A DNA stretch of 64,000 nt from Alkalihalobacillus sp. BA299 (GCF_017745675.1 NZ_JAFLJM010000007.1:62001-126000); one strand, 5' to 3'; counted from the stretch's first letter, positions 26,034 through 34,988 are shown. Notes: generated by a model from the sequence alone, not told the origin. Made by a program: numbers and translations.

Positions 26034-27155
26034 ATGATTAATGAACAACGTCTAGTTGATGAGTTTTTAGAGCTCGTTCAAATTGATTCCGAAACCAAAC
26101 ATGAAGAATTGATTGCACCTGTATTGAAGAGAAAATTCGAAGAGCTTGGTGTAGAGGTTATTGAGGATGATACGATCGAAAAAACGGGCCATGGAGCTGG
26201 AAATTTAATTTGTACTTTACCAGGTACAAAAGAAGGTGTAGATGCGATCTATTTTACCTCTCATATGGATACCGTCGTTCCTGGTAAAGACGTAAAGCCA
26301 TCGATTAAGGACGGATATATCGTAACTGATGGGACAACGATCTTAGGGGCTGACGATAAAGCTGGAATAGCGGTCATGCTTGAAGCAATCAAAGTATTAA
26401 AGGAACAGAATATAGAGTATGGTACGATTCAATTTATCATTACAGTAGGTGAAGAATCAGGGTTGGTTGGGGCAAAAGAGCTGGATCCTTCTTTGTTAAA
26501 AGCGAAATTTGGTTTTGCTTTAGATAGCGATGGTCCTGTTGGTGATATAATCGTTGCTGCACCGACTCAAGCGAAAGTAAAGGTTGTCGTTCATGGGAAA
26601 ACAGCTCATGCAGGTGTTGCACCTGAAAAAGGGATATCAGCAATTACAGTAGCCGCCAAAGCTATTTCAAAAATGCCACTAGGACGAATCGATGAAGATA
26701 CGACAGCTAATATCGGCCGGTTTGAAGGTGGATCACAAACAAATATTGTGTGCGACTATGTTGCGATCTTAGCTGAAGCACGTTCACTTCTTCCAGAAAA
26801 GATGGAAAAACAAGTTGCAGCAATGGAAGCTGCATTCGAAGATACAGCAAAGGAATTTGGTACTACGGCAGATGTTGATATTGATATCATGTACCCAGGA
26901 TTTAAACTTGGAGATGGTGATGAAGTAGTTGAGGTCGCAAAGCTTGCAATGACATCTATCGAACGTACACCGCGTTTATTAAAAAGTGGTGGTGGAAGTG
27001 ACGCTAATATCATTGCTGGGTTTGGTATCCCAACAGTTAACCTTGCAGTTGGGTATGAAGAAATACATACAAAAAATGAGCGTATGCCAATTTCAGAGTT
27101 AGTGAAATTAGCTGAAGCTGTTGTCTCGATTGTTCAAACGGTTACAAATAAATAA
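26034..27155 (+). CDS. M20 family metallopeptidase, PepT-like (YqjE)
   Basis: 373 residues. Metal-site motifs of M20 peptidases are clear: TSHMDTVVPG (His ligand, catalytic Asp), GADDKAGIAVMLEAI, VGEESGLVGAKEL (Glu-Glu), and ALDSDGPVGD; the dimerisation domain starts near PTQAKVKVVVHGKTAHAG. It probably trims short peptides in the cytosol. Corresponds to B. subtilis YqjE by synteny. TGGAGG precedes the ATG. Confidence 0.9.
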   Translation: MINEQRLVDEFLELVQIDSETKHEELIAPVLKRKFEELGVEVIEDDTIEKTGHGAGNLICTLPGTKEGVDAIYFTSHMDTVVPGKDVKPSIKDGYIVTDGTTILGADDKAGIAVMLEAIKVLKEQNIEYGTIQFIITVGEESGLVGAKELDPSLLKAKFGFALDSDGPVGDIIVAAPTQAKVKVVVHGKTAHAGVAPEKGISAITVAAKAISKMPLGRIDEDTTANIGRFEGGSQTNIVCDYVAILAEARSLLPEKMEKQVAAMEAAFEDTAKEFGTTADVDIDIMYPGFKLGDGDEVVEVAKLAMTSIERTPRLLKSGGGSDANIIAGFGIPTVNLAVGYEEIHTKNERMPISELVKLAEAVVSIVQTVTNK

Positions 27156-27162
27156 AACCTAT

Positions 27163-27200
27163 GAAGGAGTCCAAATACTTTGGGCTCTTTTCAATTTTTT
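27163..27200 (+). terminator. Terminator after the peptidase gene
   Basis: GAAGGAGTCCAAA pairs with TTTGGGCTCTTTTC across TAC, followed by a T-rich tail. Confidence 0.75.
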
Positions 27201-27287
27201 GGTACACTATATTGGAAAAGTACGTGAATAAAAGTAAAATATAGTTAAATACAAAAGATTATGGTTTAGGAGAAAGGAAGGGAAAAT

Positions 27288-27794
27288 TTGGATTATAATT
27301 CTATTCATCAAATGTTAAATTATTTTCGAGCCACATATAAAGTAGTTGATGAAGATTGGCAAAAATCTGCTCAAGAGGTTGGAATTACTCAATCAGAACA
27401 ACATATGATTTGGATTATTTACTTTGAGAAAAAGGTTTCAATGTCGCAAATTGCGAAGGTTGGTTTGTGGGATTTATCCACTGTTATGCAAGTCATAAAA
27501 CGGCTAAAGACAAAAGGTCTTGTACAAACAATAAAAGACGAAAATGATTTACGGATCTCATATGTAATGTTAACGCCAGCAGGAGAGGAAAAACGAAAGG
27601 AAACTTCAGAATTTTCATACCGGTTTTCCGAATATATTATGGATTATTTAAACCATAATGAAGAACAAAGGAAAAGGTTAGAAGGTGCATTCCTATTTGT
27701 TAAAGACTTTTGTAAGCATTACCATGGGCATGATTTTGTTCAATGGGTAGAAAGAACGAGCAATTCAAGTAAAATTAGTGAAGACGAACAATGA
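27288..27794 (+). CDS. MarR-family regulator, Hpr/ScoC-like
   Basis: 168 residues, TTG start with AGGAAGGG upstream. The winged helix runs from about residue 30 to 110: ITQSEQHMIWIIYFEKKVSMSQIAKVGLWDLSTVMQV and RLKTKGLVQTIKDENDLRISYVMLTPAGEE. The combination WIIYFEKKVSMSQIAKVG is characteristic of the Hpr (ScoC) branch, which regulates protease and sporulation genes in Bacillus; length and C-terminus differ from ScoC itself. Targets unknown. Confidence 0.8.
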   Translation: MDYNSIHQMLNYFRATYKVVDEDWQKSAQEVGITQSEQHMIWIIYFEKKVSMSQIAKVGLWDLSTVMQVIKRLKTKGLVQTIKDENDLRISYVMLTPAGEEKRKETSEFSYRFSEYIMDYLNHNEEQRKRLEGAFLFVKDFCKHYHGHDFVQWVERTSNSSKISEDEQ

Positions 27795-27894
27795 AGTAAA
27801 ATATAAAAAAACGTTCGGTATATGATTGGAACTCTCCACCTCGCCTGATAATATAGTTAAGGCTCATAAATATGACATAGAAGGTGACCGGACT

Positions 27895-28023
27895 ATGAAT
27901 AAGTACGATGTATCATAGGAGCAGGACCAGCCGGTATTTTTACAGCATGTGAACTATTAAACTTAAATCCTAACTAAGAAGTACTACTAACAGATAAAGT
28001 ATAGGTGATATCCAAACGGGTGT
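27895..28023 (+). pseudogene. Remnant of a NAD(P)/FAD-dependent oxidoreductase
   Basis: ATG at 27895 gives MNKYDV and then a frameshift; the +1 frame continues IIGAGPAGIFTACELLNLNPN, a dinucleotide-binding GxGxxG strand-helix, followed by in-frame stops within EVLLTDKV. Only the first 40 or so codons of a protein normally over 400 residues survive, directly followed by a terminator-like hairpin (28013-28052). Frameshift, two stops and a large internal or 3' deletion mark it as dead. Confidence 0.75.
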
Positions 28024-28052
28024 AGGTTGAATAAAAACTTGCACTCGTTTTT
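28013..28052 (+). terminator. Terminator-like hairpin after the oxidoreductase remnant
   Basis: AAACGGGTGTAG pairs with TTGCACTCGTTT (G-U pairs) around GTTGAATAAAAAC's core, then TTTATTT. Probably the original terminator of the lost gene. Confidence 0.65.
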
Positions 28053-28138
28053 ATTTACCTTGTTAAACCTTGTGGCAAATTATCGGAGGATGGAATCTCA
28101 TGATCGATTTTAATTTATAATTATTACAGGTGATGATT

Positions 28139-29377
28139 TTGAAAAGACAAATTATCTTTCATATTGATATGAATTCGTTTTATGCATCAGTGGAAGCAGC
28201 TTATGATCCAAGTTTACGAGGAAAGCCTGTAGCGGTTGCTGGGAATGTAGAAGAAAGACGAGGGATTGTTGTAACTTGTAGCTACGAAGCGAGGGCAAAA
28301 GGAGTAAAAGCAACGATGCCTGTTTGGCAAGCGAAGCGTTTGTGTCCAGACTTGATCATTAAAGCTCCTGATTTTACAAAATATCGGTCAGCATCCTTAC
28401 AAATGTTTGAAGTTCTTCGTGAGTATTCCCCATTGGTCGAACCGGTATCAATTGATGAAGGCTACATGAACATGTCCCATTATGAAGGAGCTGAACCTCT
28501 TCAAAAAGCACAAGATATTCAAAGACGTTTACTGGAGCACTTAATTTTACCTTGTAGTATTGGCATAGCTCCTAATAAGTTTCTTGCTAAGATGGCAAGT
28601 GAAATGAAAAAGCCTCTTGGTGTTACAGTACTAAGAAAACGAGATCTTTCTACTAAGCTTTGGCCCTTGCCATTACTGGAAATGCATGGTATTGGTGAAA
28701 AAACGGCTACGAAGTTAAATCAACTTGGTTTAAAAACAATTGGAGATTTAGCTCAATTCGACTCTTCTGTACTTAAAGAACGACTTGGAATTTATGGTCA
28801 AAAATTAGTAGAGCGGGCCAATGGTATCGATGAACGTCAAGTCGATCCAGACTCTGTCTCTGATTTTAAAAGCGTTGGAAATTCAGTTACATTGCCGGCA
28901 GACACGATTAATCACGTAAAAATTAAAACAGTGTTTACTAATTTAGCGCATGAAGTAGGGAGAAGGTTAAAGATAAAAAAAGTTTGTAGCGAAAACATTC
29001 AGATTACAATTCGGTATCGTGATCGAAAGACCATTACAAGGAGCAGGAAGCTAACAAGTCCGGTTCAAACGAGTGATGACATATTAGAAGCAGCACTTTT
29101 CCTTTGGAGCAAATATTGGAACGGAGAACCGATACGTCTACTCGGTATTACAGCGATGGATTTAATAGAAGAGTCTCAAGCCTATAAACAACTGGATTTA
29201 TTTTCATATAAAGATGATGAGAAAAAGTGGAAGCTATCAAAAACAGTAGATGAAATTCGAACGAAATTTGGCCAGCATTCACTTTTAAAAGGGGGACAGA
29301 TAGGAGAAGAAAGAAGTGAGCAACTACGGGATCAGAAAACACGCGGAACGAGTCTAGATAAAGATTTTCTAAAGTGA
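28139..29377 (+). CDS. dinB: DNA polymerase IV (Y-family)
   Basis: 412 residues if started at the TTG at 28139, which lies five bases after AGGTGA (28128-28133); GTG 28130 and ATG 28133 overlap that site. Palm motif IIFHIDMNSFYASVE and catalytic SIDEGYMNMS supply the metal-binding acidic residues; GIGEKTATKLNQLGLKTIGDLA is the helix-hairpin-helix thumb, and the little-finger domain follows. Error-prone translesion synthesis. A beta-clamp-type LDLF is seen near the C-terminus (KQLDLFSY). Equivalent to B. subtilis PolY1 (YqjH), in the same neighbourhood. Confidence 0.93.
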   Translation: MKRQIIFHIDMNSFYASVEAAYDPSLRGKPVAVAGNVEERRGIVVTCSYEARAKGVKATMPVWQAKRLCPDLIIKAPDFTKYRSASLQMFEVLREYSPLVEPVSIDEGYMNMSHYEGAEPLQKAQDIQRRLLEHLILPCSIGIAPNKFLAKMASEMKKPLGVTVLRKRDLSTKLWPLPLLEMHGIGEKTATKLNQLGLKTIGDLAQFDSSVLKERLGIYGQKLVERANGIDERQVDPDSVSDFKSVGNSVTLPADTINHVKIKTVFTNLAHEVGRRLKIKKVCSENIQITIRYRDRKTITRSRKLTSPVQTSDDILEAALFLWSKYWNGEPIRLLGITAMDLIEESQAYKQLDLFSYKDDEKKWKLSKTVDEIRTKFGQHSLLKGGQIGEERSEQLRDQKTRGTSLDKDFLK

Positions 29378-29379
29378 GT

Positions 29380-29416
29380 GCGGGTGACTCATAAGGGTTT
29401 GAGCTACTCGTTTAAT
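29380..29416 (+). terminator. Terminator of dinB
   Basis: GCGGGTGACTCA pairs with TGAGCTACTCGT (wobble pairs and one mismatch) around TAAGGGTT, followed by TTTAAT. Confidence 0.55.
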
Positions 29417-29457
29417 CCAAAATATAGTTGCTAGTAGTTATTAAATTTTTAATATTT

Positions 29458-29585
29458 GGCTGTTTTCGTAAACTTTGTTGCTTTTGGACCGTTTTTTCAA
29501 AACCTTCACGCTATGCGTGAAGAGCCAAGCATCCGCTTGGCTTACGGTCCAAAAGCTAAAAGTAACAATCTCTGAGAAAAGAGCC
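29458..29585 (+). repeat. Dispersed modular repeat, 128-bp copy lacking the large hairpin
   Basis: Same ends as the copy at 53777-53961 (GGCTGTTTTCGTAAACTTTG ... GAGAAAAGAGCC) and the same CCTTCACGC/GCGTGAAG and AGCCAAGC/GCTTGGCT hairpins, but the 56-bp GAAAATAAAATAGCC module is cleanly absent. It stands between dinB and the flagellar operon promoter. Confidence 0.88.
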
Positions 29586-29630
29586 TAATATTTATATTGT
29601 TTTCTCTATCAACTCTCCAAAATTTGTTCA

Positions 29631-29658
29631 TAAACCTTTTTGTAAGTTGTACCGATAT
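29631..29658 (+). promoter_or_regulatory. Sigma-D-type promoter of the flagellar operon
   Basis: TAAA (29631-29634), 16-bp spacer, ACCGATAT (29651-29658), one base from the sigma-D -10 consensus GCCGATAT. It lies 33 bp before the first start codon and suits a class of late flagellar genes. Confidence 0.65.
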
Positions 29659-29691
29659 TAACGATAGAGATAATGTCCGGGAGTGAACAAG

Positions 29692-32499
29692 ATGCAAATT
29701 ACAAACCAATCAACAAATACTGCTAATCAGCCATCAGATCGTCCGTTAAATTTGCGTGAAGGTGAAGTTTATAGAGCAACTGTTAAAGAGCGCCTAAAGG
29801 GAAATGGAGCTATACTTCAAATCCGTGGTCGAGAAGTTCATACAAGGTGGGAAGGGAGTGTGCCATCTGGAGATCGAGTAACGATTCAAGTAAGTGATAA
29901 TAGACAAGATATTCCTGTCGTTCGCTCGCTTGGAGACGATCGAAGTGGGTTAACTACTCAGCAAGAGGATCATAAAGGTATAAATCATGTCCTACGAAAC
30001 CTTGGAGCAACCCAATTGCCGACACCCGAGTTACGTCAAGCCGCCCAAACGTTACTCGACAAAGGAGTTCCTTTAACAAGGGAAGCAGTTCAAGAGCTAC
30101 AGCGATACTTTAATTCTAATCAGGGGACGAGAGAACAGCGGCAACAAACGATCCAAGCGATGGCAAATAAAAAAATAGAAGTAACTCCTTCCCAAGTGCA
30201 AGCTGTCCATGAAGCGCTACATGGTCGCTCAATTGGCCATGTTTTATCTGATATTGCACGACAAATCGACTCGAACCTAAAGTCTAATGAAGAGGCTGAA
30301 AAGGCTGGACAAATTAGAGAGCAGCAAGCAAGGGACGCTGTTCGTAGCTTTGAACAGCAACAGCGTAGCGAATTTGGCCAAAAAGGATCTGTTGCGAGCA
30401 ACGAAGCAGCTAGTAATGCCAGTCGAAAGCAGCCTACAGAAAATGTAAGTAGTGCAGAGCAACGACAAGTATCAGGTCATCGAGTAAGGGATCAAATACG
30501 CCAGTTACGTGATCAGGTTCTACGAGAAGCAAATATGCAACGAGTGGTAGAACAAGTCCGGCAACGAGTGGTAAACAACCCCGTGATAGAGCGTGATACA
30601 GCACAATCGGTTCAAAAAGCTAATCAAGAAGCAAAACAACTCTTACAAGTAAGTCAAGACCGGATGGCTCAATCTCTCCAAGCAATGGAAAGACAGCTTA
30701 CAAACCAACCAAGAACTGAAGAAAATATTCGATCACACGAAGCGATCCGTGAAGTGAGAGAACAGCTCGGGCGTGAACAAAATACCCAAAGAAGTTTAGA
30801 GCAACTTCGAAATCAGACTTCCAATCAGAAGATTGATCGAAGTATCCAAGCCCAGGTAGAGAGAGTGATTAGTCAAACCGAGCAAATCGAAAATGTTGCA
30901 CGAGAACGGTTATCACAAGCTTTACTAAATGCTGAACATGCAACAGCAAGGTCTGAAGCAGCTGGGGTTAACCGACAAGAACAACAAACAAGTGTAAACC
31001 TTCAAGGACAGCTCAATGATCAGCGTCTAAGTGAAGCTATTCGACAAATGCAACAACTCCTCCAAAAAGAAGCGAATATAGAACGTGCAATTGAACAAAT
31101 GAAGGTACAAATTAATCAAAATTCAAATAGTGATATACAAATCGTTAATAAATTGAATCAAGCTACAGAAGAAAGTAAACAGCTACAAAACCAAGGAAGA
31201 GAAATGGCGGCCAGGCAGCAATTAATGCAAGTGCTAACCGAACTTGAACAACAAGCAGTCGCTAAAGAACAAACACAGATCACAGAAGTTGCTAGACAGT
31301 CTGCTGAGCAAAGTCATTATATAAACAATGAACAATTCCAGACGAGCGTTCAATTAAATAGTAAAGATATAGCGGTAACGACAATTACTGAAAAGTTAGC
31401 ACAAGCTGCGGTAGATTTTAAAAATCTTCAACGGGAGATTACGAGACATCTAGATGTGGCAACTCGTCTCATTGACCAATATAAAAACCAAGCACAGCAT
31501 CAAGCAAAGCCTTTATTAGAAACAACAATAAAAAAGCTAGATAACGCGATCTTAAAAAGTGAAATGATGTTATTAACAGATATGAAGACAGAAAAAAGGT
31601 TAATGCAAGCTAGTAGTCAATTGGCAGAAGCAAAAAAATTACTTTCCAAAGGTCAACATCAAGAAGCAAATCGAATCGTTCAAGACGTGAAAGGGTTAGT
31701 TGAACGCTTGCAATTTAAACCGTCTGAAACAAAAGTGATGCATTTTATTAATAATGATAGACAGCTACTTGACACTAGGACTCCTAATCAACATGTTTTA
31801 AACCAATTGAACGAGATCGTAAAGCCTATATATGGTCAAGAATCATCGGCGCGACAAGCTTTTGAGATGGTCCGAAACCTAGGCTTGAACCACGATAGTG
31901 AACTAGGAATGCTACTAGCCAATTCTCGTGAACAAGTCGAGCAAGAGGCAAATCAGCGAAACTTAAAGGCAGCATTAATGACCTTAATGAAAGGAGAAGA
32001 AGAAAATAGTCGACTCAGTCAACAAGCGAATCAAGCGTTAAATAATTTAACTGGTCAGCAACTGCTTAGTAAATCAGATCAAGGAAATCTTCAAAGTATG
32101 TTTTTTAATCTACCATTTTTACTAGAGGAGCAAGTTGAAAATCTACAAGTTTTTGTTAATTCAAGAAATGAAGGTCAGCAAGTTGACTGGGAAAACTGTA
32201 ATTTATACTTTTTAATAGATACTCCTAAATTAGGTGAGGTCGGTATTATGGTTTCTGTTGTTGATCGAAATTTATCTGTTACGTTGAAAAACAATCAACC
32301 AATGTTCCAAACGAGAATGGAACCACTTGTGGATCATTGCGTTAATAAGATTAAAGAAATTGGCTATAACGTAAATGGAATTAAATATACAAAATTAACA
32401 GCAGATGAAAAACAATCCTCTCCATCAGAAATAAATGATGCTTCGAAACAAACACAGCAACCTATTTTTACAGAGAAAGGTTTTGATTTAAAAATATGA
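29692..32499 (+). CDS. Large Gln-rich FliK-like (YlqG-like) flagellar protein
   Basis: 935 residues from the ATG at 29692 with GGGAGTG upstream; GTG 29683 overlaps that site. A short beta-rich N-terminal domain (EGEVYRATVKERLKGNGAILQIRG..., about 22-85) is followed by a long Gln/Glu/Arg-rich helical region. There are three related helical repeats starting near residues 269, 352 and 450 (IRQLRDQVLREANMQR, IREVREQLGREQNTQR, IRQMQQLLQKEANIER). The C-terminal part, about 815-905 (NLYFLIDTPKLGEVGIMVSVVDRNLSVTL), resembles the FliK hook-length control C-domain. The next gene encodes an FlhB-like C-domain, the usual FliK partner. Precise role unknown. Confidence 0.75.
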   Translation: MQITNQSTNTANQPSDRPLNLREGEVYRATVKERLKGNGAILQIRGREVHTRWEGSVPSGDRVTIQVSDNRQDIPVVRSLGDDRSGLTTQQEDHKGINHVLRNLGATQLPTPELRQAAQTLLDKGVPLTREAVQELQRYFNSNQGTREQRQQTIQAMANKKIEVTPSQVQAVHEALHGRSIGHVLSDIARQIDSNLKSNEEAEKAGQIREQQARDAVRSFEQQQRSEFGQKGSVASNEAASNASRKQPTENVSSAEQRQVSGHRVRDQIRQLRDQVLREANMQRVVEQVRQRVVNNPVIERDTAQSVQKANQEAKQLLQVSQDRMAQSLQAMERQLTNQPRTEENIRSHEAIREVREQLGREQNTQRSLEQLRNQTSNQKIDRSIQAQVERVISQTEQIENVARERLSQALLNAEHATARSEAAGVNRQEQQTSVNLQGQLNDQRLSEAIRQMQQLLQKEANIERAIEQMKVQINQNSNSDIQIVNKLNQATEESKQLQNQGREMAARQQLMQVLTELEQQAVAKEQTQITEVARQSAEQSHYINNEQFQTSVQLNSKDIAVTTITEKLAQAAVDFKNLQREITRHLDVATRLIDQYKNQAQHQAKPLLETTIKKLDNAILKSEMMLLTDMKTEKRLMQASSQLAEAKKLLSKGQHQEANRIVQDVKGLVERLQFKPSETKVMHFINNDRQLLDTRTPNQHVLNQLNEIVKPIYGQESSARQAFEMVRNLGLNHDSELGMLLANSREQVEQEANQRNLKAALMTLMKGEEENSRLSQQANQALNNLTGQQLLSKSDQGNLQSMFFNLPFLLEEQVENLQVFVNSRNEGQQVDWENCNLYFLIDTPKLGEVGIMVSVVDRNLSVTLKNNQPMFQTRMEPLVDHCVNKIKEIGYNVNGIKYTKLTADEKQSSPSEINDASKQTQQPIFTEKGFDLKI

Positions 32500-32795
32500 T
32501 GGTATCCAAACACTTTAATCATAAACAACGACGAGTCACAAATGGGCAAACGGCAGCTGTTATTCAGTATGACAAGGAAGAGGGAGGAGCTCCTAAAGTC
32601 GTTGCTCAAGGAAAAGGTGATATAGCTAATCAAATTATTAATCTAGCAAAAAAAAATAATATCCATATGCAAGAAGATCCATTACTAGTAGAAAATTTAT
32701 TGGATATGGATTTAGGAGATAACATTCCTCCGCAGCTGTACTCAGTTATGGCAGAAATATTACTTCTTATAGAAGAAATGGAGAAAAAGTATTAA
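32496..32795 (+). CDS. FlhB C-terminal-domain-like protein (YlqH family)
   Basis: 99 residues, overlapping the previous gene by four bases (ATGA). It resembles the cytoplasmic, secretion-substrate-switch domain of FlhB: AAVIQYDKEEGGAPKVVAQGKGDIANQIINLAKKNNIHMQEDPLLVENLL. The NPTH autocleavage motif of true FlhB is not present (TNGQ occurs at that place), and there are no membrane helices. B. subtilis YlqH is the same type of stand-alone protein, next to YlqG. Probably interacts with FliK-like proteins or the export gate. Confidence 0.82.
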   Translation: MMVSKHFNHKQRRVTNGQTAAVIQYDKEEGGAPKVVAQGKGDIANQIINLAKKNNIHMQEDPLLVENLLDMDLGDNIPPQLYSVMAEILLLIEEMEKKY

Positions 32796-32851
32796 ACAAT
32801 AGTAGGTATATGTCGATAAAAAAAGTAGAAATATGGGAGTGGGGTGTAGTC

Positions 32852-33274
32852 TTGACACAAATTTTGACGAATGAAGCACTTCATAAAAAATCTCCACAAG
32901 AAATAACAGCATTACTTTATGAAGCATGCTATAACAATCTTGAACTAGCAATAAAAGCAATTGATGATAAAGAATTTACAAAAGCAAATGATTTCCTCCA
33001 AAAAGCTAACGATATTATTTATCGCCTTGGTGGAGGAATTAATTACGAAGCTGGAATTGTAGCTGACCAGTTAGATAGCATCTATAACTATATGGCCGAC
33101 CAACTCATTCAAGCAAACTATACAAAAAACGCTGAGCTAGTAAAAGTAGTTCTAAACCTCTTAACTGAAATTATGACCGCTTGGAATCAAGCGATGAAAA
33201 AGAATACCGACATTCAACCGAAAACGATAAAACAGAAGGCCAATGCTTACGAGCAAACGTCAATTTACGAATAA
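32852..33274 (+). CDS. fliS: FliS-family flagellin export chaperone
   Basis: 140 residues from the TTG at 32852, chosen because GGAGTGGGGTG lies just upstream; an in-frame ATG at 32810 would add 14 residues without a good site. Predicted all-helical. SPQEITALLYEACYNNLELAIKAI corresponds to the FliS core segment (family: SPGELTLMLYDGAIKF), and IIYRLGGGINYEAGIVADQLDSIYNYMADQLIQAN to its second half. FliS binds the C-terminus of flagellin and keeps it unfolded for export. It is more divergent than usual, but the flagellin gene starts 21 bp downstream. Confidence 0.85.
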   Translation: MTQILTNEALHKKSPQEITALLYEACYNNLELAIKAIDDKEFTKANDFLQKANDIIYRLGGGINYEAGIVADQLDSIYNYMADQLIQANYTKNAELVKVVLNLLTEIMTAWNQAMKKNTDIQPKTIKQKANAYEQTSIYE

Positions 33275-33295
33275 TAGAAGGGAAGTACACGTTGC

Positions 33296-34978
33296 ATGAA
33301 AATTAACAATAACATTCAAGCACTCAATGCATATCGTAACCTTTATCAAAATCAATTTAATACATCAAAAAATTTAGAAAAGCTTTCATCAGGACTTCGT
33401 ATTAACCGTGCAGCTGATGATGCAGCAGGTTTAGCGATTTCAGAGAAGATGCGATCACAAATCCGTGGTCTTAAACAAGCTGAACGTAACGCTTTAGACG
33501 GGATTTCATTAATGCAAACATCTGAAGGGGCAATGCAAGAAGTACATACGATGCTTCAACGTATGCGTGAGTTGGCAGTCCAAGCGGCAAATGATACGAA
33601 TACAACGTATGACCGCGATCAAATTCAAAAAGAGATTGAGCAATTAAAGCTAGAGATTAATAGCATTTCAGAAAAAACGGAATTTAATACTCGGAAATTA
33701 CTAGATGGGTCTAGTGCTGTTTTAACGGTTATTGATAGAAATCAGCACTTTGCTAATTTAGTTGGATCACCGAAAGTAGTTAATGCTAATTTAGAAACTG
33801 GACAATATCAAATCAATGTTAGTGATGTTGAAATTGTTAAAGATGTAAAGCAGCCATCCGCAGGATTAGGATACGATAAAAATGATATTACATTTGCTTT
33901 GCCAGAGTTGGGGCAACAATTAGGTGAATATAGAGTTGAAGTTCGTGATTATTATCGTAATGATCAAGAGGGAATTAGAAATGCAAGAATTTCAGTATTT
34001 GGACCGGATGGGTTGCCTATTCAAACAGATAAATCAATTACTGTAGGACCTGGTGCAGACTCAGTAGAAGTAGGCGGATTATTGATCGATGCATCTAAAA
34101 TTGATAGTGCTGGTACAGTAAAAGTATCAATGGAAGCAAAGCTAAATGCTTCAGCGATGAAAGATGGTCAAGAATACGCAGCACTTAGAAATCATGTAAC
34201 AAACAATGGAAAATTAACGCACGGTGGGATTGAGTATACATTCAATAGTGATATTTCTTCAAAATTCACTGCAGTAGTTTCACCTACAAATACAATAGAA
34301 GTTGAAATTGCAAGTGAAGGTAACCCTCCAGGAGCGGTAACTCCAAGGTCAATTTCTGTAGAGCAATTATTAGGTAAGCTTGGAACAGAGTTTAAAGATG
34401 CAAAAGTATATACTGCTTATGATCCAGACAATCCAGATAATAACCTAGTGACAGAAGATACATTATTTAATGATGACCAGGCATGGACGATTGTAGCAAA
34501 TGGACGAGAGTATGGACCTGTTAATGTAGATCAAACTGCAAGCGAAGCAGACTTCATTCCTGCAACTGACTTTAATGTAACGAATAACGCCCTAGCTTTT
34601 CAAATTGGCCCTAATACGAACCAGCAAGTCATGATCGATATTCCGCGTATGGACGTTGTAACACTTGGTATTGAAACGATCGATGTAACGACGCATGAGG
34701 GAGCTAATAGTGCTATTTTTGCATTAGACCAAGCGATTAATAAAATTTCGGAAGCCAGATCAAAACTTGGTGCTACACAAAATCGTATGGAGCATACGAT
34801 CAACAACTTACAAGTAACGCATGAAAATTTAACAGCAGCTGAATCTCGTATACGTGATGCGGATATGGCACTTGAGATGACGGAGTTTACGAAGAATAAT
34901 ATTCTTAACCAATCGGCTACTGCGATGCTTGCACAAGCAAATCAGTTACCACAAGGTGTACTTCAATTACTTCAATAA
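33296..34978 (+). CDS. hag: Flagellin
   Basis: 560 residues, the filament subunit. Conserved N-terminal D0/D1 (MKINNNIQALNAYRNL..., LSSGLRINRAADDAAGLAISEKMRSQIRGL) and C-terminal D1/D0 (GATQNRMEHTINNLQVTHENLTAAESRIRDADMA ... LAQANQLPQGVLQLLQ). The central residues, about 145-470, form a variable, surface-exposed D2/D3 region that makes it much longer than B. subtilis Hag (about 300). Ribosome binding site AGAAGGGA. No sigma-D promoter is visible in the 21-bp gap, so transcription may come from upstream. Confidence 0.96.
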   Translation: MKINNNIQALNAYRNLYQNQFNTSKNLEKLSSGLRINRAADDAAGLAISEKMRSQIRGLKQAERNALDGISLMQTSEGAMQEVHTMLQRMRELAVQAANDTNTTYDRDQIQKEIEQLKLEINSISEKTEFNTRKLLDGSSAVLTVIDRNQHFANLVGSPKVVNANLETGQYQINVSDVEIVKDVKQPSAGLGYDKNDITFALPELGQQLGEYRVEVRDYYRNDQEGIRNARISVFGPDGLPIQTDKSITVGPGADSVEVGGLLIDASKIDSAGTVKVSMEAKLNASAMKDGQEYAALRNHVTNNGKLTHGGIEYTFNSDISSKFTAVVSPTNTIEVEIASEGNPPGAVTPRSISVEQLLGKLGTEFKDAKVYTAYDPDNPDNNLVTEDTLFNDDQAWTIVANGREYGPVNVDQTASEADFIPATDFNVTNNALAFQIGPNTNQQVMIDIPRMDVVTLGIETIDVTTHEGANSAIFALDQAINKISEARSKLGATQNRMEHTINNLQVTHENLTAAESRIRDADMALEMTEFTKNNILNQSATAMLAQANQLPQGVLQLLQ

Positions 34979-34988
34979 TGGATAGGTG

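Noticed and set aside
28081..28130. Short ORF starting near 28100 upstream of dinB
   Set aside because: Although GGAGGATGG is present, the frame (MIDFNL) stops after six codons.
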